The notes beneath the pieces were generated by a model, which saw only the letters and a list, made by a program, of their open reading frames with translations, made no database searches and had not been told where the DNA came from. This document shows, one piece after another, positions 1-6,016 of a DNA stretch of 10,972 nt. Numbering within the stretch: the stretch's first letter is position 1; each line of letters starts with the position of its first letter. The stretch spans positions 1 to 10,972 of the forward strand of contig CAYTTR010000052.1 in NCBI GenBank assembly GCA_964440805.1, given 5' to 3'. The position numbers and the translations under genes were made by a program. Origin of the DNA: CAYTTR01 sp964440805 (lineage in GTDB: Bacteria > Acidobacteriota > Aminicenantia > Aminicenantales > Aminicenantaceae).

Positions 1-1142
1 GCTTCTTTCAGTGTTTCGTCTTTCTTGCAAAAGCAAAACCGGACCAGATTACGCCCCCGGCTGCGGTTATTCCAGAATACAGAGCAGGGGATAGCCGCTA
101 CTCCGGCTTTCTCCGGGAGCATCCGGCAGAAAGCTAAATCGTCATCAAAGCCAAGGGGAGTTATGTCTACCAGAATATAATAGGTTCCTTCAGGAGGAAA
201 AACTTTAAAACCGAGTTCCTGAAGCTCTTCACACATCCAGTCCCGTTTCCGGGTGTAATCTGCCAATAGGTTTTGGTAGTAGCTGCCGGGAAGATTAATG
301 CCGAAAGCTACCGCCTCCTGAAGAGCTGAAGAACCGCAGAAAGTGATAAACTGATGGCTCATTCTGACTGCCCGGCTAAGGCTGGGCGCAGCTACCACAA
401 AACCCTGTTTCCAGCCGGTAAGAGATAGGGTTTTAGCTGTTGAGGAAACCACAAACGCCTTTTCCCGCAGGCTGGGGATGGCGAGAAGAGTGGTGTGTTT
501 TCGGCCGTCATAAACCAAGTGCTCGTAAACCTCATCTGATACCGTTAGGGTATTATGCTTCGAGCAGAGAGAAGCAATAAATTTTAGCTCCTCTCTTGAA
601 AAAACCTTGCCGCAGGGATTCATAGGATTATTGATGACAATGGCCTTGGTTTTGGAGTTGAAAGATGAAGCCAGCTCGTCACGGGGAAGACTGAAATCCT
701 CAGGGTTAAGGGAGATGAAGCGGGGAAGAGCCCCGGCCAGGGAGACAAGAGGAGCATAGATGTCATAAGCAGGCTCTATAAGAATTACTTCGTCTCCGGC
801 TTCCAGAATGCCCAGAAGGATTGAACACAGTCCTTCGGTGGCTCCGGCCGTAACGGTAACCTCTGTTTCCGGATCTACCTCAAGACCGTAGAAGCGCTTC
901 ATTTTGCCGGCCACAGCCCGGCGGAGAACAGGAATACCGGCCGAAGGCGTATATTGATTAGGGCCTCTCATTATAGCTTGAGCTGCTTTGGCTCTAACTT
1001 CTTCCGGTCCGTCAAAATCAGGGAATCCCTGGGAAAGATTGACCGCCTTAAAAGACTGGGACAAGGCGGTCATCTCGGTGAAAATGGTTGTTCCGTAGGG
1101 CCGGAGGGCTTTAACCGCTACTTCCCCTTGCTTGCGTTTCAT
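1..1142 (-). CDS. Class I PLP aminotransferase, kynurenine/methionine aminotransferase (YbdL/KAT) type, C-terminus cut by window edge
   Basis: Reverse translation from the ATG at 1142-1140 gives 380 complete codons with no stop; the family is usually 385-400 residues, so only the last few are missing. Visible motifs: an N-terminal LSQGFPDFDGP (37-46), QYTPSAG (63-69), AGATEG (99-104), NNPMNPCGK (171-179, N175), SDEVYEH (202-208, D203 and Y206 for PLP), SSTAKTLSLTGWK (233-245, K237 as the Schiff-base lysine) and NLVRFCF (365-371, R368 for the substrate carboxylate). The order and spacing are those of fold-type I, subgroup I-gamma transaminases (kynurenine aminotransferase, YbdL). The expected reaction is transfer of an amino group from an amino acid (aromatic, Met, Gln or kynurenine) to a 2-oxo acid in the cytoplasm. 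The exact substrate cannot be read from sequence. CG replaces the commoner TG in the NPxGK motif. The start has no Shine-Dalgarno; see the promoter entry. It follows the NYN gene on the same strand after 55 bases. Confidence 0.93.
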   Translation of the reverse strand, partial: MKRKQGEVAVKALRPYGTTIFTEMTALSQSFKAVNLSQGFPDFDGPEEVRAKAAQAIMRGPNQYTPSAGIPVLRRAVAGKMKRFYGLEVDPETEVTVTAGATEGLCSILLGILEAGDEVILIEPAYDIYAPLVSLAGALPRFISLNPEDFSLPRDELASSFNSKTKAIVINNPMNPCGKVFSREELKFIASLCSKHNTLTVSDEVYEHLVYDGRKHTTLLAIPSLREKAFVVSSTAKTLSLTGWKQGFVVAAPSLSRAVRMSHQFITFCGSSALQEAVAFGINLPGSYYQNLLADYTRKRDWMCEELQELGFKVFPPEGTYYILVDITPLGFDDDLAFCRMLPEKAGVAAIPCSVFWNNRSRGRNLVRFCFCKKDETLKE

Positions 1143-1149
1143 AAAAAAG

Positions 1150-1179
1150 ATACTACCCAAGCTCTTCCCCTATTGTCAA
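1150..1179 (-). promoter_or_regulatory. Candidate sigma70 promoter giving a leaderless aminotransferase mRNA
   Basis: On the minus strand TTGACA (1179-1174, perfect -35) is followed after 18 bases by TAGTAT (1155-1150, 4 of 6 match to the -10). The predicted start of transcription is about 1143, one base before the ATG at 1142. No Shine-Dalgarno lies between the -10 and the ATG (the interval is T-rich). Seen: hexamers and spacing. Inferred: the transcript begins at or next to the start codon. Confidence 0.45.
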
Positions 1180-1185
1180 TAGGGG
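1167..1185. repeat. Perfect inverted repeat, 9-bp arms, over the -35 element
   Basis: CCCCTATTG and CAATAGGGG face each other around a single central base. The -35 TTGACA of the aminotransferase promoter lies across the centre. It could be an operator for a dimeric repressor. As an RNA hairpin it would need to lose central pairs to form a loop and has no U tract, so a terminator role for the NYN gene is less likely. Confidence 0.5.
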
Positions 1186-1197
1186 GAACGTCCCCCC
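1182..1197 (-). repeat. GGGGGACGTTCCCC palindromic element, copy 1
   Basis: On the minus strand the sequence GGGGGGACGTTCCCCC begins directly after the TAA stop of the NYN gene (1200-1198). It is one of five copies in the window. The RNA could fold G-run against C-run with two G-U pairs and a short loop. Its far end merges with the inverted repeat at 1167-1185. Confidence 0.75.
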
Positions 1198-1956
1198 TTA
1201 TTTAAGGCGGACGTAGACAGCGGTCTGGCCTGGTTCCTCCGGTGTTCTCATTTCGAAGATTTTGGAATGGGCTTTGATGAGCTGGGAAAGCTGTTTGAAG
1301 CCGTAAGTCCGGGGATCAAAGCCGGGGTCAAGCTGGCGCAGGTAAAAGCCCATGGTCCCAAGGTTAGCCCAGCCGTCTTCTCCCTCAGCCATATCAAATG
1401 CTCCCTTTAAAAGAGGAACAGGATCGAGCTTTTTGGCGGATTTTTCCCTTTCCTCTCTTCCGCCTTTTCTAGGAACCCGTTTCTCCCTTGTAGAAGTATC
1501 CATGGAAACCAGGTTTTCAGTGTAGATAAAAACATTACAGGCATTGACAAATGCCTTGGGTGTAGTCCGCTTGCCTATACCCATGACGAAGAAACCCATC
1601 TCTCTTATGCGGGTGGCCAAGCGGGTGTAATCGCTGTCGCTTGAGACAATACAAAATCCGTCAACTGCCCGGTTGTGAAGAATGTCCATGGCGTCGATAA
1701 TAAGAGCGCTGTCTGTGGCGTTCTTCCCAACTGTGTAGCGGAACTGCTGGACCGGCTGAATGGCGTTATTGTGGAGAGCATGCTTCCAGCCCGACATATT
1801 GACTGTGGTCCAGTCGCCGTAAATCCGGCGGATGGTTATCAATCCGTATTTTCCTGCCTCAGTCAGAATTTGCTCTATAAGAGAAGGCTGGGCATTATCT
1901 CCGTCTATGAGAAGAGCTATTTTTTTCCTCTGGTCATCTATAAATGGTTCGGTCAT
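1198..1956 (-). CDS. NYN-domain (PIN-like) protein with C-terminal LOTUS/OST-HTH domain
   Basis: Start chosen at 1956 (252 residues), because AAGGAG (1970-1965) lies 8 bases upstream; a longer reading from 1980 (260 residues) has no such site. The N-terminal part (about residues 8-150) is a NYN domain: LLIDGDNAQ with the first acidic residues, TDSALIIDAMDIL in the middle, and CIVSSDSDYTRLATRIRE, the SDSD acidic motif of this PIN-like nuclease fold. A basic linker follows (KRVPRKGGREEREKSAKK), then about 70 C-terminal residues resembling a LOTUS/OST-HTH domain (LRQLDPGFDPRTYGFKQLSQLIK, ending EMRT...AVYVRLK). The family (COG1432, LabA/limkain-like) is thought to bind and cut RNA, with the LOTUS module as RNA-binding part; the RNA target is unknown. 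It lies divergently from the histidine kinase and upstream of the aminotransferase. Confidence 0.9.
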   Translation of the reverse strand: MTEPFIDDQRKKIALLIDGDNAQPSLIEQILTEAGKYGLITIRRIYGDWTTVNMSGWKHALHNNAIQPVQQFRYTVGKNATDSALIIDAMDILHNRAVDGFCIVSSDSDYTRLATRIREMGFFVMGIGKRTTPKAFVNACNVFIYTENLVSMDTSTREKRVPRKGGREEREKSAKKLDPVPLLKGAFDMAEGEDGWANLGTMGFYLRQLDPGFDPRTYGFKQLSQLIKAHSKIFEMRTPEEPGQTAVYVRLK

Positions 1957-1964
1957 ATATATTT

Positions 1965-1970
1965 CTCCTT
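1965..1970 (-). promoter_or_regulatory. Ribosome binding site that fixes the NYN start
   Basis: Minus-strand AAGGAG, 8 bases before the ATG at 1956-1954. It lies inside the longer possible reading frame from 1980, so the downstream ATG is the better start. Confidence 0.7.
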
Positions 1971-1987
1971 TTGGGGACATTTATCTT

Positions 1988-2016
1988 AATCTAATTAATA
2001 TTATAAAACTAGTCAA
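1988..2016 (-). promoter_or_regulatory. Candidate sigma70 promoter of the NYN gene
   Basis: Minus strand TTGACT (2016-2011, 5 of 6), 17-base spacer, TAGATT (1993-1988, 4 of 6). Predicted transcription start near 1981, leaving a leader of about 25 bases that contains the AAGGAG site. A TATAAT inside the spacer lacks a -35 at proper distance. Confidence 0.4.
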
Positions 2017-2020
2017 GAAA

Positions 2021-2042
2021 GAAGGGGGGACGTTCCCCCTTC
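2021..2042 (+). repeat. GGGGGACGTTCCCC palindromic element, copy 2 (8-bp perfect stem)
   Basis: GAAGGGGG (2021-2028) pairs with CCCCCTTC (2035-2042) around the loop GACGTT. This copy sits in the divergent intergenic region, upstream of the NYN promoter, rather than after a gene. With copy 1 it brackets the NYN gene in opposite orientation. Confidence 0.75.
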
Positions 2043-2058
2043 TAGTCCCCCCTCCTAT

Positions 2059-2085
2059 AAAAAAAAATCACCCCTAAAGGTGATT
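2059..2085 (-). terminator. Rho-independent terminator reading leftward, with no gene to its right on that strand
   Basis: Minus strand AATCACC (2085-2079), loop of 6, GGTGATT (2072-2066), followed by a further run of T to 2059: a 7-bp stem with a U tract. It would stop transcripts coming from the right, where the only gene is on the opposite strand. It may block antisense transcription from the kinase region or end a short leader RNA. In the plus direction no U tract follows. Confidence 0.5.
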
Positions 2086-2112
2086 GTCAAGCTCACCTCA
2101 TTTAGATTTAAT
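2084..2112 (+). promoter_or_regulatory. Candidate sigma70 promoter of the histidine kinase transcript
   Basis: TTGTCA (2084-2089, 5 of 6), 17-base spacer, TTTAAT (2107-2112, 5 of 6). Predicted start near 2119, so the mRNA would carry a leader of about 105 bases including the short upstream ORF. The -35 touches the right arm of the leftward terminator hairpin. Confidence 0.5.
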
Positions 2113-2168
2113 ACCGTATCACGGGCTGGAGAGGCGAGAAAGGTTTTAAGAAAAAACTGGAGGATAGA

Positions 2169-2231
2169 GTGAATATTTTCATGATGGGAAAAAGGAAAGG
2201 TAACCTGCCCGGGGAATTTTTCAATGCCTGA
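2169..2231 (+). CDS. Possible 20-codon upstream ORF overlapping the kinase start
   Basis: A GTG at 2169 lies 5 bases after a strong GGAGG (2159-2163). The frame reads MNIFMMGKRKGNLPGEFFNA and stops with TGA at 2229-2231, 8 bases inside the kinase gene, whose ATG (2224) lies within the AATGCCTGA at the end of this frame. The kinase's own site is a weaker GGGGA 8 bases from its ATG. The arrangement is typical of translational coupling. There is no similarity to a known peptide that I can name. It may also be a chance ORF. Confidence 0.4.
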   Translation: MNIFMMGKRKGNLPGEFFNA

Positions 2232-4776
2232 AAAAGCAAAGGGAAGTATTATCTCCCAACTGGCATCCCTTCCCTTTGGTTCTCATATTTGTCATTTCTA
2301 CAGCAGCAAGAAAGATCTAACTGATATTCTGATTCCCTTTTTTAAAACAGGTCTGGAAAAAGGGGAAATGTGTCTCTGGCTTGTTTCCTCGCCTCTATCG
2401 GAGAAAGAAGCGGAGACTGAGTTGAAAAAAGCTATTGGTTCGCCGAAGTATGAAGAGTGTATAAAGAAAGGACAGCTAAGGATTACTGACGCCTGCCAGT
2501 GGTATGCCACTAACGGTAAATTCAATCACAGGAAAATTTTATCCAAATGGCAGTCTTACCTGAGAAAAGTAAGAAAAATGGGATTTTCAGCCCTGAGAGC
2601 AGGAGGTGACCTCACTTGTGTGGTCAAAGACAACCGGAAATCTCAAAAGCAGCTAACCTTATACCGGGAAAAAGTTCAGAATTTCATAAGCACAGCCCCG
2701 ATGATTGCTCTCTGTTCCCATTCTGTGGAATCTTTTTCTCTTCCTGATGTAATCAGCATAGTCAACAACCATCAGTATTCTCTTTATAAAAGAGACGGCC
2801 GGTGGGAGCTTATAGAAAATTCAGAACATAAACTTAAAAGAGAAGTTCTGTTTGAATCCGGCTCACTCATCCGGGTGCTTCAGGAACTGACTGAAGATAT
2901 CCACAGCACTCTCGATTTGGGAAAAATTTTTAAGAAAATTACCGACTCTTTTGTCTATAAATTGGGATATAATACTGCCATACTTTTTTTTAAAGATGAA
3001 AATAAAAATATCTTTAAAATAAATGCTCTTTCTTCTAAAACTCCTCTCCTCGCTGCAGATAAGTCTATTCTCGGCTTCCCGTTAAAAGATATTTCAATCC
3101 CATTTGATGCCAAGGCATGTGATGGCTTAGAGTCTGTAATGGAATTAAAAGTTAAAGTTTACGATTCCGTAGCTGACTTGGCTTATCCTCTTTTGAAAAA
3201 AAGAGCCTGTCAGGCATTTCAGAAAGTGGCTAATTCAAAAAAATATATCATTGCCCCTCTTGAATTAAATAAAGAAGTAAGCGGCGGGATTTTTATCTCA
3301 TCTCCCAGAGAAAGTATTTCTAAAGCAGAGTTACACGCTGTCCAATCTATCTGTTATGCTGCGGCAACTGCCATCCGGAATGCCAGGCTGTTTAAAGAAG
3401 TTGAAGAAGCAAGGGAAGCTCAAAGAAAATATGCAGAGGATTACCGGGGTCTTTTTGAAAACGCCCATGATGCCATCATGATTTTTACTCCGGATAAAGA
3501 AATCATTCTTGATGCCAACCAGCGGGCTTGCGAGATGTACCATTTCAGCCGCAAGGAGCTCATGGGCATGTCGCTGGAGAAGCTTTCCAAAGATGTTGAG
3601 ACCGGAAAAAAACGCATCAAGAAAGTTCTGGAGAAAGGTGAGCTGCATGACTTTGAGACCGTTCATTTCAGAAAAGACGGAAGTGAAATTCAACTGGAAA
3701 TAAATGCCGCCTTGATAGATTTTAAAGGAAGACGGGCAATTTTGAGTGTCAACAGGGATGTTACTGCCCGCAAAAAAGCTGAAGAAGAATTGAGATTAAG
3801 CGAAGAAAAATACAAGGCTATTTTCGACGGCTCCAGAGATGCCATCTTTATTACCGGAGAGGATAGCCGGTTTGTTGAGATTAATAAAGCTGCTTGTAGT
3901 CTTTCCGGTTATTCAAGGGAAGAGCTTCTCAAGATGGGTATCCCTGACCTCCATGAGGAGAGTGATCTCTATGCTTACAAGACTTATTTCCATAGAATTA
4001 TGTCCGGGGAGCAAATCACCAGTGAAGCTAAAATTCTGCGCAAAGATGGACGCAAAGTGGATACAGAATTCAGCAACAAACGGGTTAAAATAGGAGACAA
4101 GCCCTACATGCACACCACGGCCAGGGATATTACCGAGCGCAAGCGGGCTCAAGAAAAAATTAAAGATGCCTTGAAAGAAAAAGAAGTTATGCTCCAGGAA
4201 ATACACCACCGGGTAAAAAACAACATGCAGATTATCTCAAGCCTCTTACGCCTTCAGTCGAGAAATGCAGCAGACGAGGAAACCAGAGATATGTTTCTGG
4301 TAAGCCAGGGAAGAATCCGATCCATGGCCCTTATTCATGACAGCTTCTACCGGTCTGATGACTACACAAAAATCGACTTCGGCCCTTATATAAAGCAGTT
4401 GGTAACCCACCTCATGGCCCTCTACCAGGTTTCTGAAAATCAAATCCGGATGAAGATTGATATTGGTCCGGGTGTATATTTAAATCTTAATTCTGCCATT
4501 CCTTGTGGACTCCTTATAAACGAACTGGTGGCCAACGCTTTAAAACATGCTTTTCCGGAGGGAAAAAAGGGAAAAATCACAGTTGAAATGAAAAAAGAAG
4601 AAGACGGGAAATTCAAGCTATTGATTAAGGATGATGGAATCGGCCTTCCCGATGAGGTCAACTTAGGGAATCCCCAGTCTCTGGGAATACAGATAGTCAC
4701 CGACCTGGTCCACCAGCTCAAGGGAACCATCCAGGTCACCCGCCATCCGGGAACAGAATTCCGCATTAAATTCTAA
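2224..4776 (+). CDS. Soluble sensor histidine kinase: MEDS-GAF-PAS-PAS-HisKA_2-HATPase_c
   Basis: 850 residues with no membrane segment, so a cytoplasmic sensor. Residues 13-190 match the MEDS domain (first seen in DcmR and methanogen proteins): FGSHICHFYSSKKDL, a GEMCLWL strand and CSHSVESFSLPDVI. A GAF-like region follows (about 225-395), then PAS 1 (405-515) and PAS 2 (525-640), each ending in the RDVT/RDIT motif and followed by a short coiled linker. The kinase core begins at 655 with QEIHHRVKNNMQIISSLLRL (HisKA_2, H662 the likely phospho-acceptor), and the HATPase has the N box INELVANALKHAF (E767, N771), G1 DDGIG (803-807) and G2 SLGIQIV (819-825). All catalytic boxes are intact. It should autophosphorylate and pass phosphate to a response regulator or phosphotransfer protein, but none is next to it. 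An in-frame TGA at 2182 and no start between make ATG 2224 the first possible start. Ligands of MEDS and GAF are unknown. Confidence 0.93.
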   Translation: MPEKAKGSIISQLASLPFGSHICHFYSSKKDLTDILIPFFKTGLEKGEMCLWLVSSPLSEKEAETELKKAIGSPKYEECIKKGQLRITDACQWYATNGKFNHRKILSKWQSYLRKVRKMGFSALRAGGDLTCVVKDNRKSQKQLTLYREKVQNFISTAPMIALCSHSVESFSLPDVISIVNNHQYSLYKRDGRWELIENSEHKLKREVLFESGSLIRVLQELTEDIHSTLDLGKIFKKITDSFVYKLGYNTAILFFKDENKNIFKINALSSKTPLLAADKSILGFPLKDISIPFDAKACDGLESVMELKVKVYDSVADLAYPLLKKRACQAFQKVANSKKYIIAPLELNKEVSGGIFISSPRESISKAELHAVQSICYAAATAIRNARLFKEVEEAREAQRKYAEDYRGLFENAHDAIMIFTPDKEIILDANQRACEMYHFSRKELMGMSLEKLSKDVETGKKRIKKVLEKGELHDFETVHFRKDGSEIQLEINAALIDFKGRRAILSVNRDVTARKKAEEELRLSEEKYKAIFDGSRDAIFITGEDSRFVEINKAACSLSGYSREELLKMGIPDLHEESDLYAYKTYFHRIMSGEQITSEAKILRKDGRKVDTEFSNKRVKIGDKPYMHTTARDITERKRAQEKIKDALKEKEVMLQEIHHRVKNNMQIISSLLRLQSRNAADEETRDMFLVSQGRIRSMALIHDSFYRSDDYTKIDFGPYIKQLVTHLMALYQVSENQIRMKIDIGPGVYLNLNSAIPCGLLINELVANALKHAFPEGKKGKITVEMKKEEDGKFKLLIKDDGIGLPDEVNLGNPQSLGIQIVTDLVHQLKGTIQVTRHPGTEFRIKF

Positions 4777-4779
4777 AAA

Positions 4780-4806
4780 GGGGGACGTTCCCCAAAGGGA
4801 CACCCC
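4780..4806 (+). repeat. GGGGGACGTTCCCC palindromic element, copy 3, extended form
   Basis: Begins 4 bases after the kinase stop TAA (4774-4776). The core continues as AAAGGGAC and ACCCC. The 22-base stretch from the core through AAAGGGAC is repeated exactly, in reverse, in copy 5 (8271-8292). It could serve as a 3' end stabiliser or terminator, but no U tract follows. Confidence 0.75.
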
Positions 4807-4832
4807 TTCCCCTGAAGAAAAATAATAATACT

Positions 4833-4874
4833 GTTAATTCAGTTAATTCAGTTAATTCAGTTAATACAGTTAAC
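4833..4874 (-). repeat. 9-bp tandem array, 4.7 units of AACTGAATT (minus strand)
   Basis: On the plus strand GTTAATTCA repeats at 4833, 4842 and 4851, GTTAATACA at 4860, then GTTAAC. Read on the minus strand the unit is AACTGAATT, only two bases from the AACGCAATT unit of the large array at 8052. It opens the 387-base gap between kinase and SDR gene (4777-5163), which holds copy 3, three arrays and a promoter but no gene. Confidence 0.9.
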
Positions 4875-4899
4875 ATTTACCTAATTTTTTTATTAATCG

Positions 4900-4989
4900 T
4901 TCCGCCCGTCTATCTCGTCTGTCTTGTCCATCACGTCTGTCTTGTCCATCTCGTCTGTCTTGTCCATCACGTCTGTCTTGTCTCTTCAG
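4900..4989 (-). repeat. 9-bp tandem array, about 10 units, GACAAGACA alternating with GACGTGATG (minus strand)
   Basis: On the plus strand units TCTGTCTTG (4918, 4936, 4954, 4972) alternate with TCCATCACG or TCCATCTCG (4927, 4945, 4963), giving a 9-bp period and an 18-bp higher-order period. Flanking units (TTCCGCCCG, TCTATCTCG, TCTCTTCAG) are more diverged. On the minus strand, suitably permuted, units read GACAAGACA and GACGTGATG and fit RAC-NNN-ANN. No reading frame here looks like a real protein. Confidence 0.88.
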
Positions 4990-5004
4990 TCTACCTTTAA
5001 TTTC

Positions 5005-5112
5005 AACCAAACAGACCAAATAGACTAAACAAACACAACAAACGCAATAAACGCTATAAACGCAACAAACGCAATAAACGCAACAAACCAAATCAACCGT
5101 ATTAACCGTATT
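5005..5112 (+). repeat. 9-bp tandem array, 12 units in exact register, mixed AACCAAACA / GACTAAACA / AACGCAATA types
   Basis: Units start at 5005 and every 9 bases to 5104: AACCAAACA, GACCAAATA, GACTAAACA, AACACAACA, AACGCAATA, AACGCTATA, AACGCAACA, AACGCAATA, AACGCAACA, AACCAAATC, AACCGTATT, AACCGTATT. The array grades from one unit type to another with no indel. It ends 13 bases before the TATAAT box of the SDR promoter, so the last units lie in the position of a -35 element. It faces the two minus-strand arrays to its left. Confidence 0.92.
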
Positions 5113-5125
5113 ACTGTATTTGTTG

Positions 5126-5159
5126 TATAATAAAGCCGAAAGAAAGAAGCGAGAGGAGG
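5126..5159 (+). promoter_or_regulatory. Consensus -10 box and strong ribosome binding site of the SDR gene
   Basis: TATAAT at 5126-5131 is a perfect -10; the -35 is poor (TTAACC at 5102, 18-base spacing, lies in the last 9-bp repeat units). Predicted start near 5138. AGGAGG at 5154-5159 is 4 bases from the ATG at 5164. The 9-bp array directly upstream supplies the -35 region. Confidence 0.5.
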
Positions 5160-5163
5160 AATA

Positions 5164-5922
5164 ATGGATTTTAAGGATAAGGTTGTTCTGGTTACCGGCG
5201 CCTCGCGGGGCATCGGTCGCGCCATAGCTGCCGAATTTGCCGCCAGAGGTGCTTCGGTAGCTGTTCATTACAATCAGAATAAAGACTCAGCTCACCAAAC
5301 CCTAAAATCTCTTCCCGGAGGGCCCCACCTCCTTGTCCAGGCCGACATTAGCAAGGCAGACGAGACCGCCAAAATGGTTGAAATAATCCTCCGCTGGAAA
5401 AAAAGAATCCACTTCCTGGTAAACAACGCCGGAATTTTCGAAGAGCATCCTTTAGCCGAAGTGGATTATTCAACCTGGCAGCAGTCCTGGCACCGGATTA
5501 TTAATACCAATCTTATCGGACCGTCAAACACTACCTATTGTGTAGCCCGGCATATGATGGAAATGGGCGGAGGAAAAATAATAAATGTCTCTTCCCGCGG
5601 CGCTTTCCGCGGTGAGCCGGAATCACCCGCCTACGGGGCCAGCAAGGCCGGACTTAATGCCATGAGTCAGTCCTTAGCCAAAGCTTTAGCCCCTCACAAA
5701 ATTTTCGTCTATGTCGTAGCTCCGGGCTGGGTGGCGACGGAAATGGCTGAAGAAACGCTTTCAGGCCCCCAGGGAGAAGCCATCCGCAGCCAAAGCCCCT
5801 TGGGCCGGGTAGCCAAACCGGAAGAAGTAGCCAAGACCGCAGCCTTTCTTGCCTCAGAAGGAACCGACTTCCTCACCGGCTGCATTGTAGATATAAATGG
5901 AGCATCTTATTTGAGAACATAG
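5164..5922 (+). CDS. Classical short-chain dehydrogenase/reductase, FabG-like
   Basis: 252 residues, the usual length of classical SDRs. The cofactor site TGASRGIG (11-18), NNAG (87-90), N116 and the active site S144, Y157, K161 (YGASK) are all present, and the PGWVATEM motif (187-194) follows as in FabG-type enzymes. It should be a cytoplasmic NAD(P)(H)-dependent reductase/dehydrogenase. The residue after the first strand (HYNQNK, 35-40) gives no clear basis for NADP over NAD. Substrate unknown: 3-oxoacyl-ACP reductase is the default database name for such proteins, but no fatty-acid genes are near. It has its own promoter and a strong ribosome binding site, and is followed by palindromic copy 4 and a new promoter, so it is probably a single-gene unit rather than part of the polysaccharide operon. 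Confidence 0.9.
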   Translation: MDFKDKVVLVTGASRGIGRAIAAEFAARGASVAVHYNQNKDSAHQTLKSLPGGPHLLVQADISKADETAKMVEIILRWKKRIHFLVNNAGIFEEHPLAEVDYSTWQQSWHRIINTNLIGPSNTTYCVARHMMEMGGGKIINVSSRGAFRGEPESPAYGASKAGLNAMSQSLAKALAPHKIFVYVVAPGWVATEMAEETLSGPQGEAIRSQSPLGRVAKPEEVAKTAAFLASEGTDFLTGCIVDINGASYLRT

Positions 5923-5926
5923 AAAA

Positions 5927-5940
5927 GGGGGACGTTCCCT
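5927..5940 (+). repeat. GGGGGACGTTCCCC palindromic element, copy 4
   Basis: GGGGGACGTTCCCT starts 5 bases after the SDR stop TAG (5920-5922). An A-rich stretch follows rather than a U tract. Confidence 0.7.
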
Positions 5941-5953
5941 GAATGAAAAAAAT

Positions 5954-5981
5954 TTGACTTAATCCAATTTTTTGTGATAAT
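5954..5981 (+). promoter_or_regulatory. Candidate sigma70 promoter with extended -10, for the lipoprotein gene
   Basis: TTGACT (5954-5959), 16-base spacer ending in TGT, then GATAAT (5976-5981, 5 of 6); the TG one base before the hexamer is the extended -10 motif. Predicted start near 5988, leader about 29 bases. Confidence 0.55.
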
Positions 5982-5997
5982 AAGAAATTCAAAATAT

Positions 5998-6008
5998 CCC
6001 TTTGGGGG
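5998..6008 (+). promoter_or_regulatory. CCCTTTGGGGG mini-hairpin containing the ribosome binding site
   Basis: CCC (5998-6000) can pair with the GGGGG (6004-6008) that is the only Shine-Dalgarno-like stretch before the ATG at 6017. CCCTTTGGGG is also the outer part of the extended palindromic element (copy 5), so this may be a decayed partial copy. The stem is only 3 bp, so the effect on translation is uncertain. Confidence 0.3.
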
Positions 6009-6016
6009 TTGTAAAA

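Noticed and set aside
954..1205. Plus-strand ORF of 83 residues
   Set aside because: Antisense to the aminotransferase N-terminus, which shows clear family motifs; the ORF has no ribosome site.
1832..2077. Plus-strand small ORFs over the NYN gene
   Set aside because: They are antisense readings of the NYN gene, which has conserved domain motifs and a ribosome site.
2068..2090. Minus-strand promoter from TTGACA at 2090-2085
   Set aside because: The -35 is perfect but only T's stand at the -10 distance; the region forms the terminator hairpin instead.
2133..2143. Reverse copy of the pyrimidine linker (GGCGAGAAAGG)
   Set aside because: Only about ten bases match CCTTTCTCGC, no 9-bp array adjoins, and chance is a sufficient explanation.
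2129..2168. Riboswitch in the kinase leader
   Set aside because: The leader is about 105 bases, but I find no conserved core of a known class and no paired stems of convincing length.
4870..5268. Minus-strand Cys/Val-rich and Asp-Arg-rich repeat protein
   Set aside because: It is the reverse reading of three 9-bp arrays plus the start of the SDR gene; the SDR frame is clearly the coding one.
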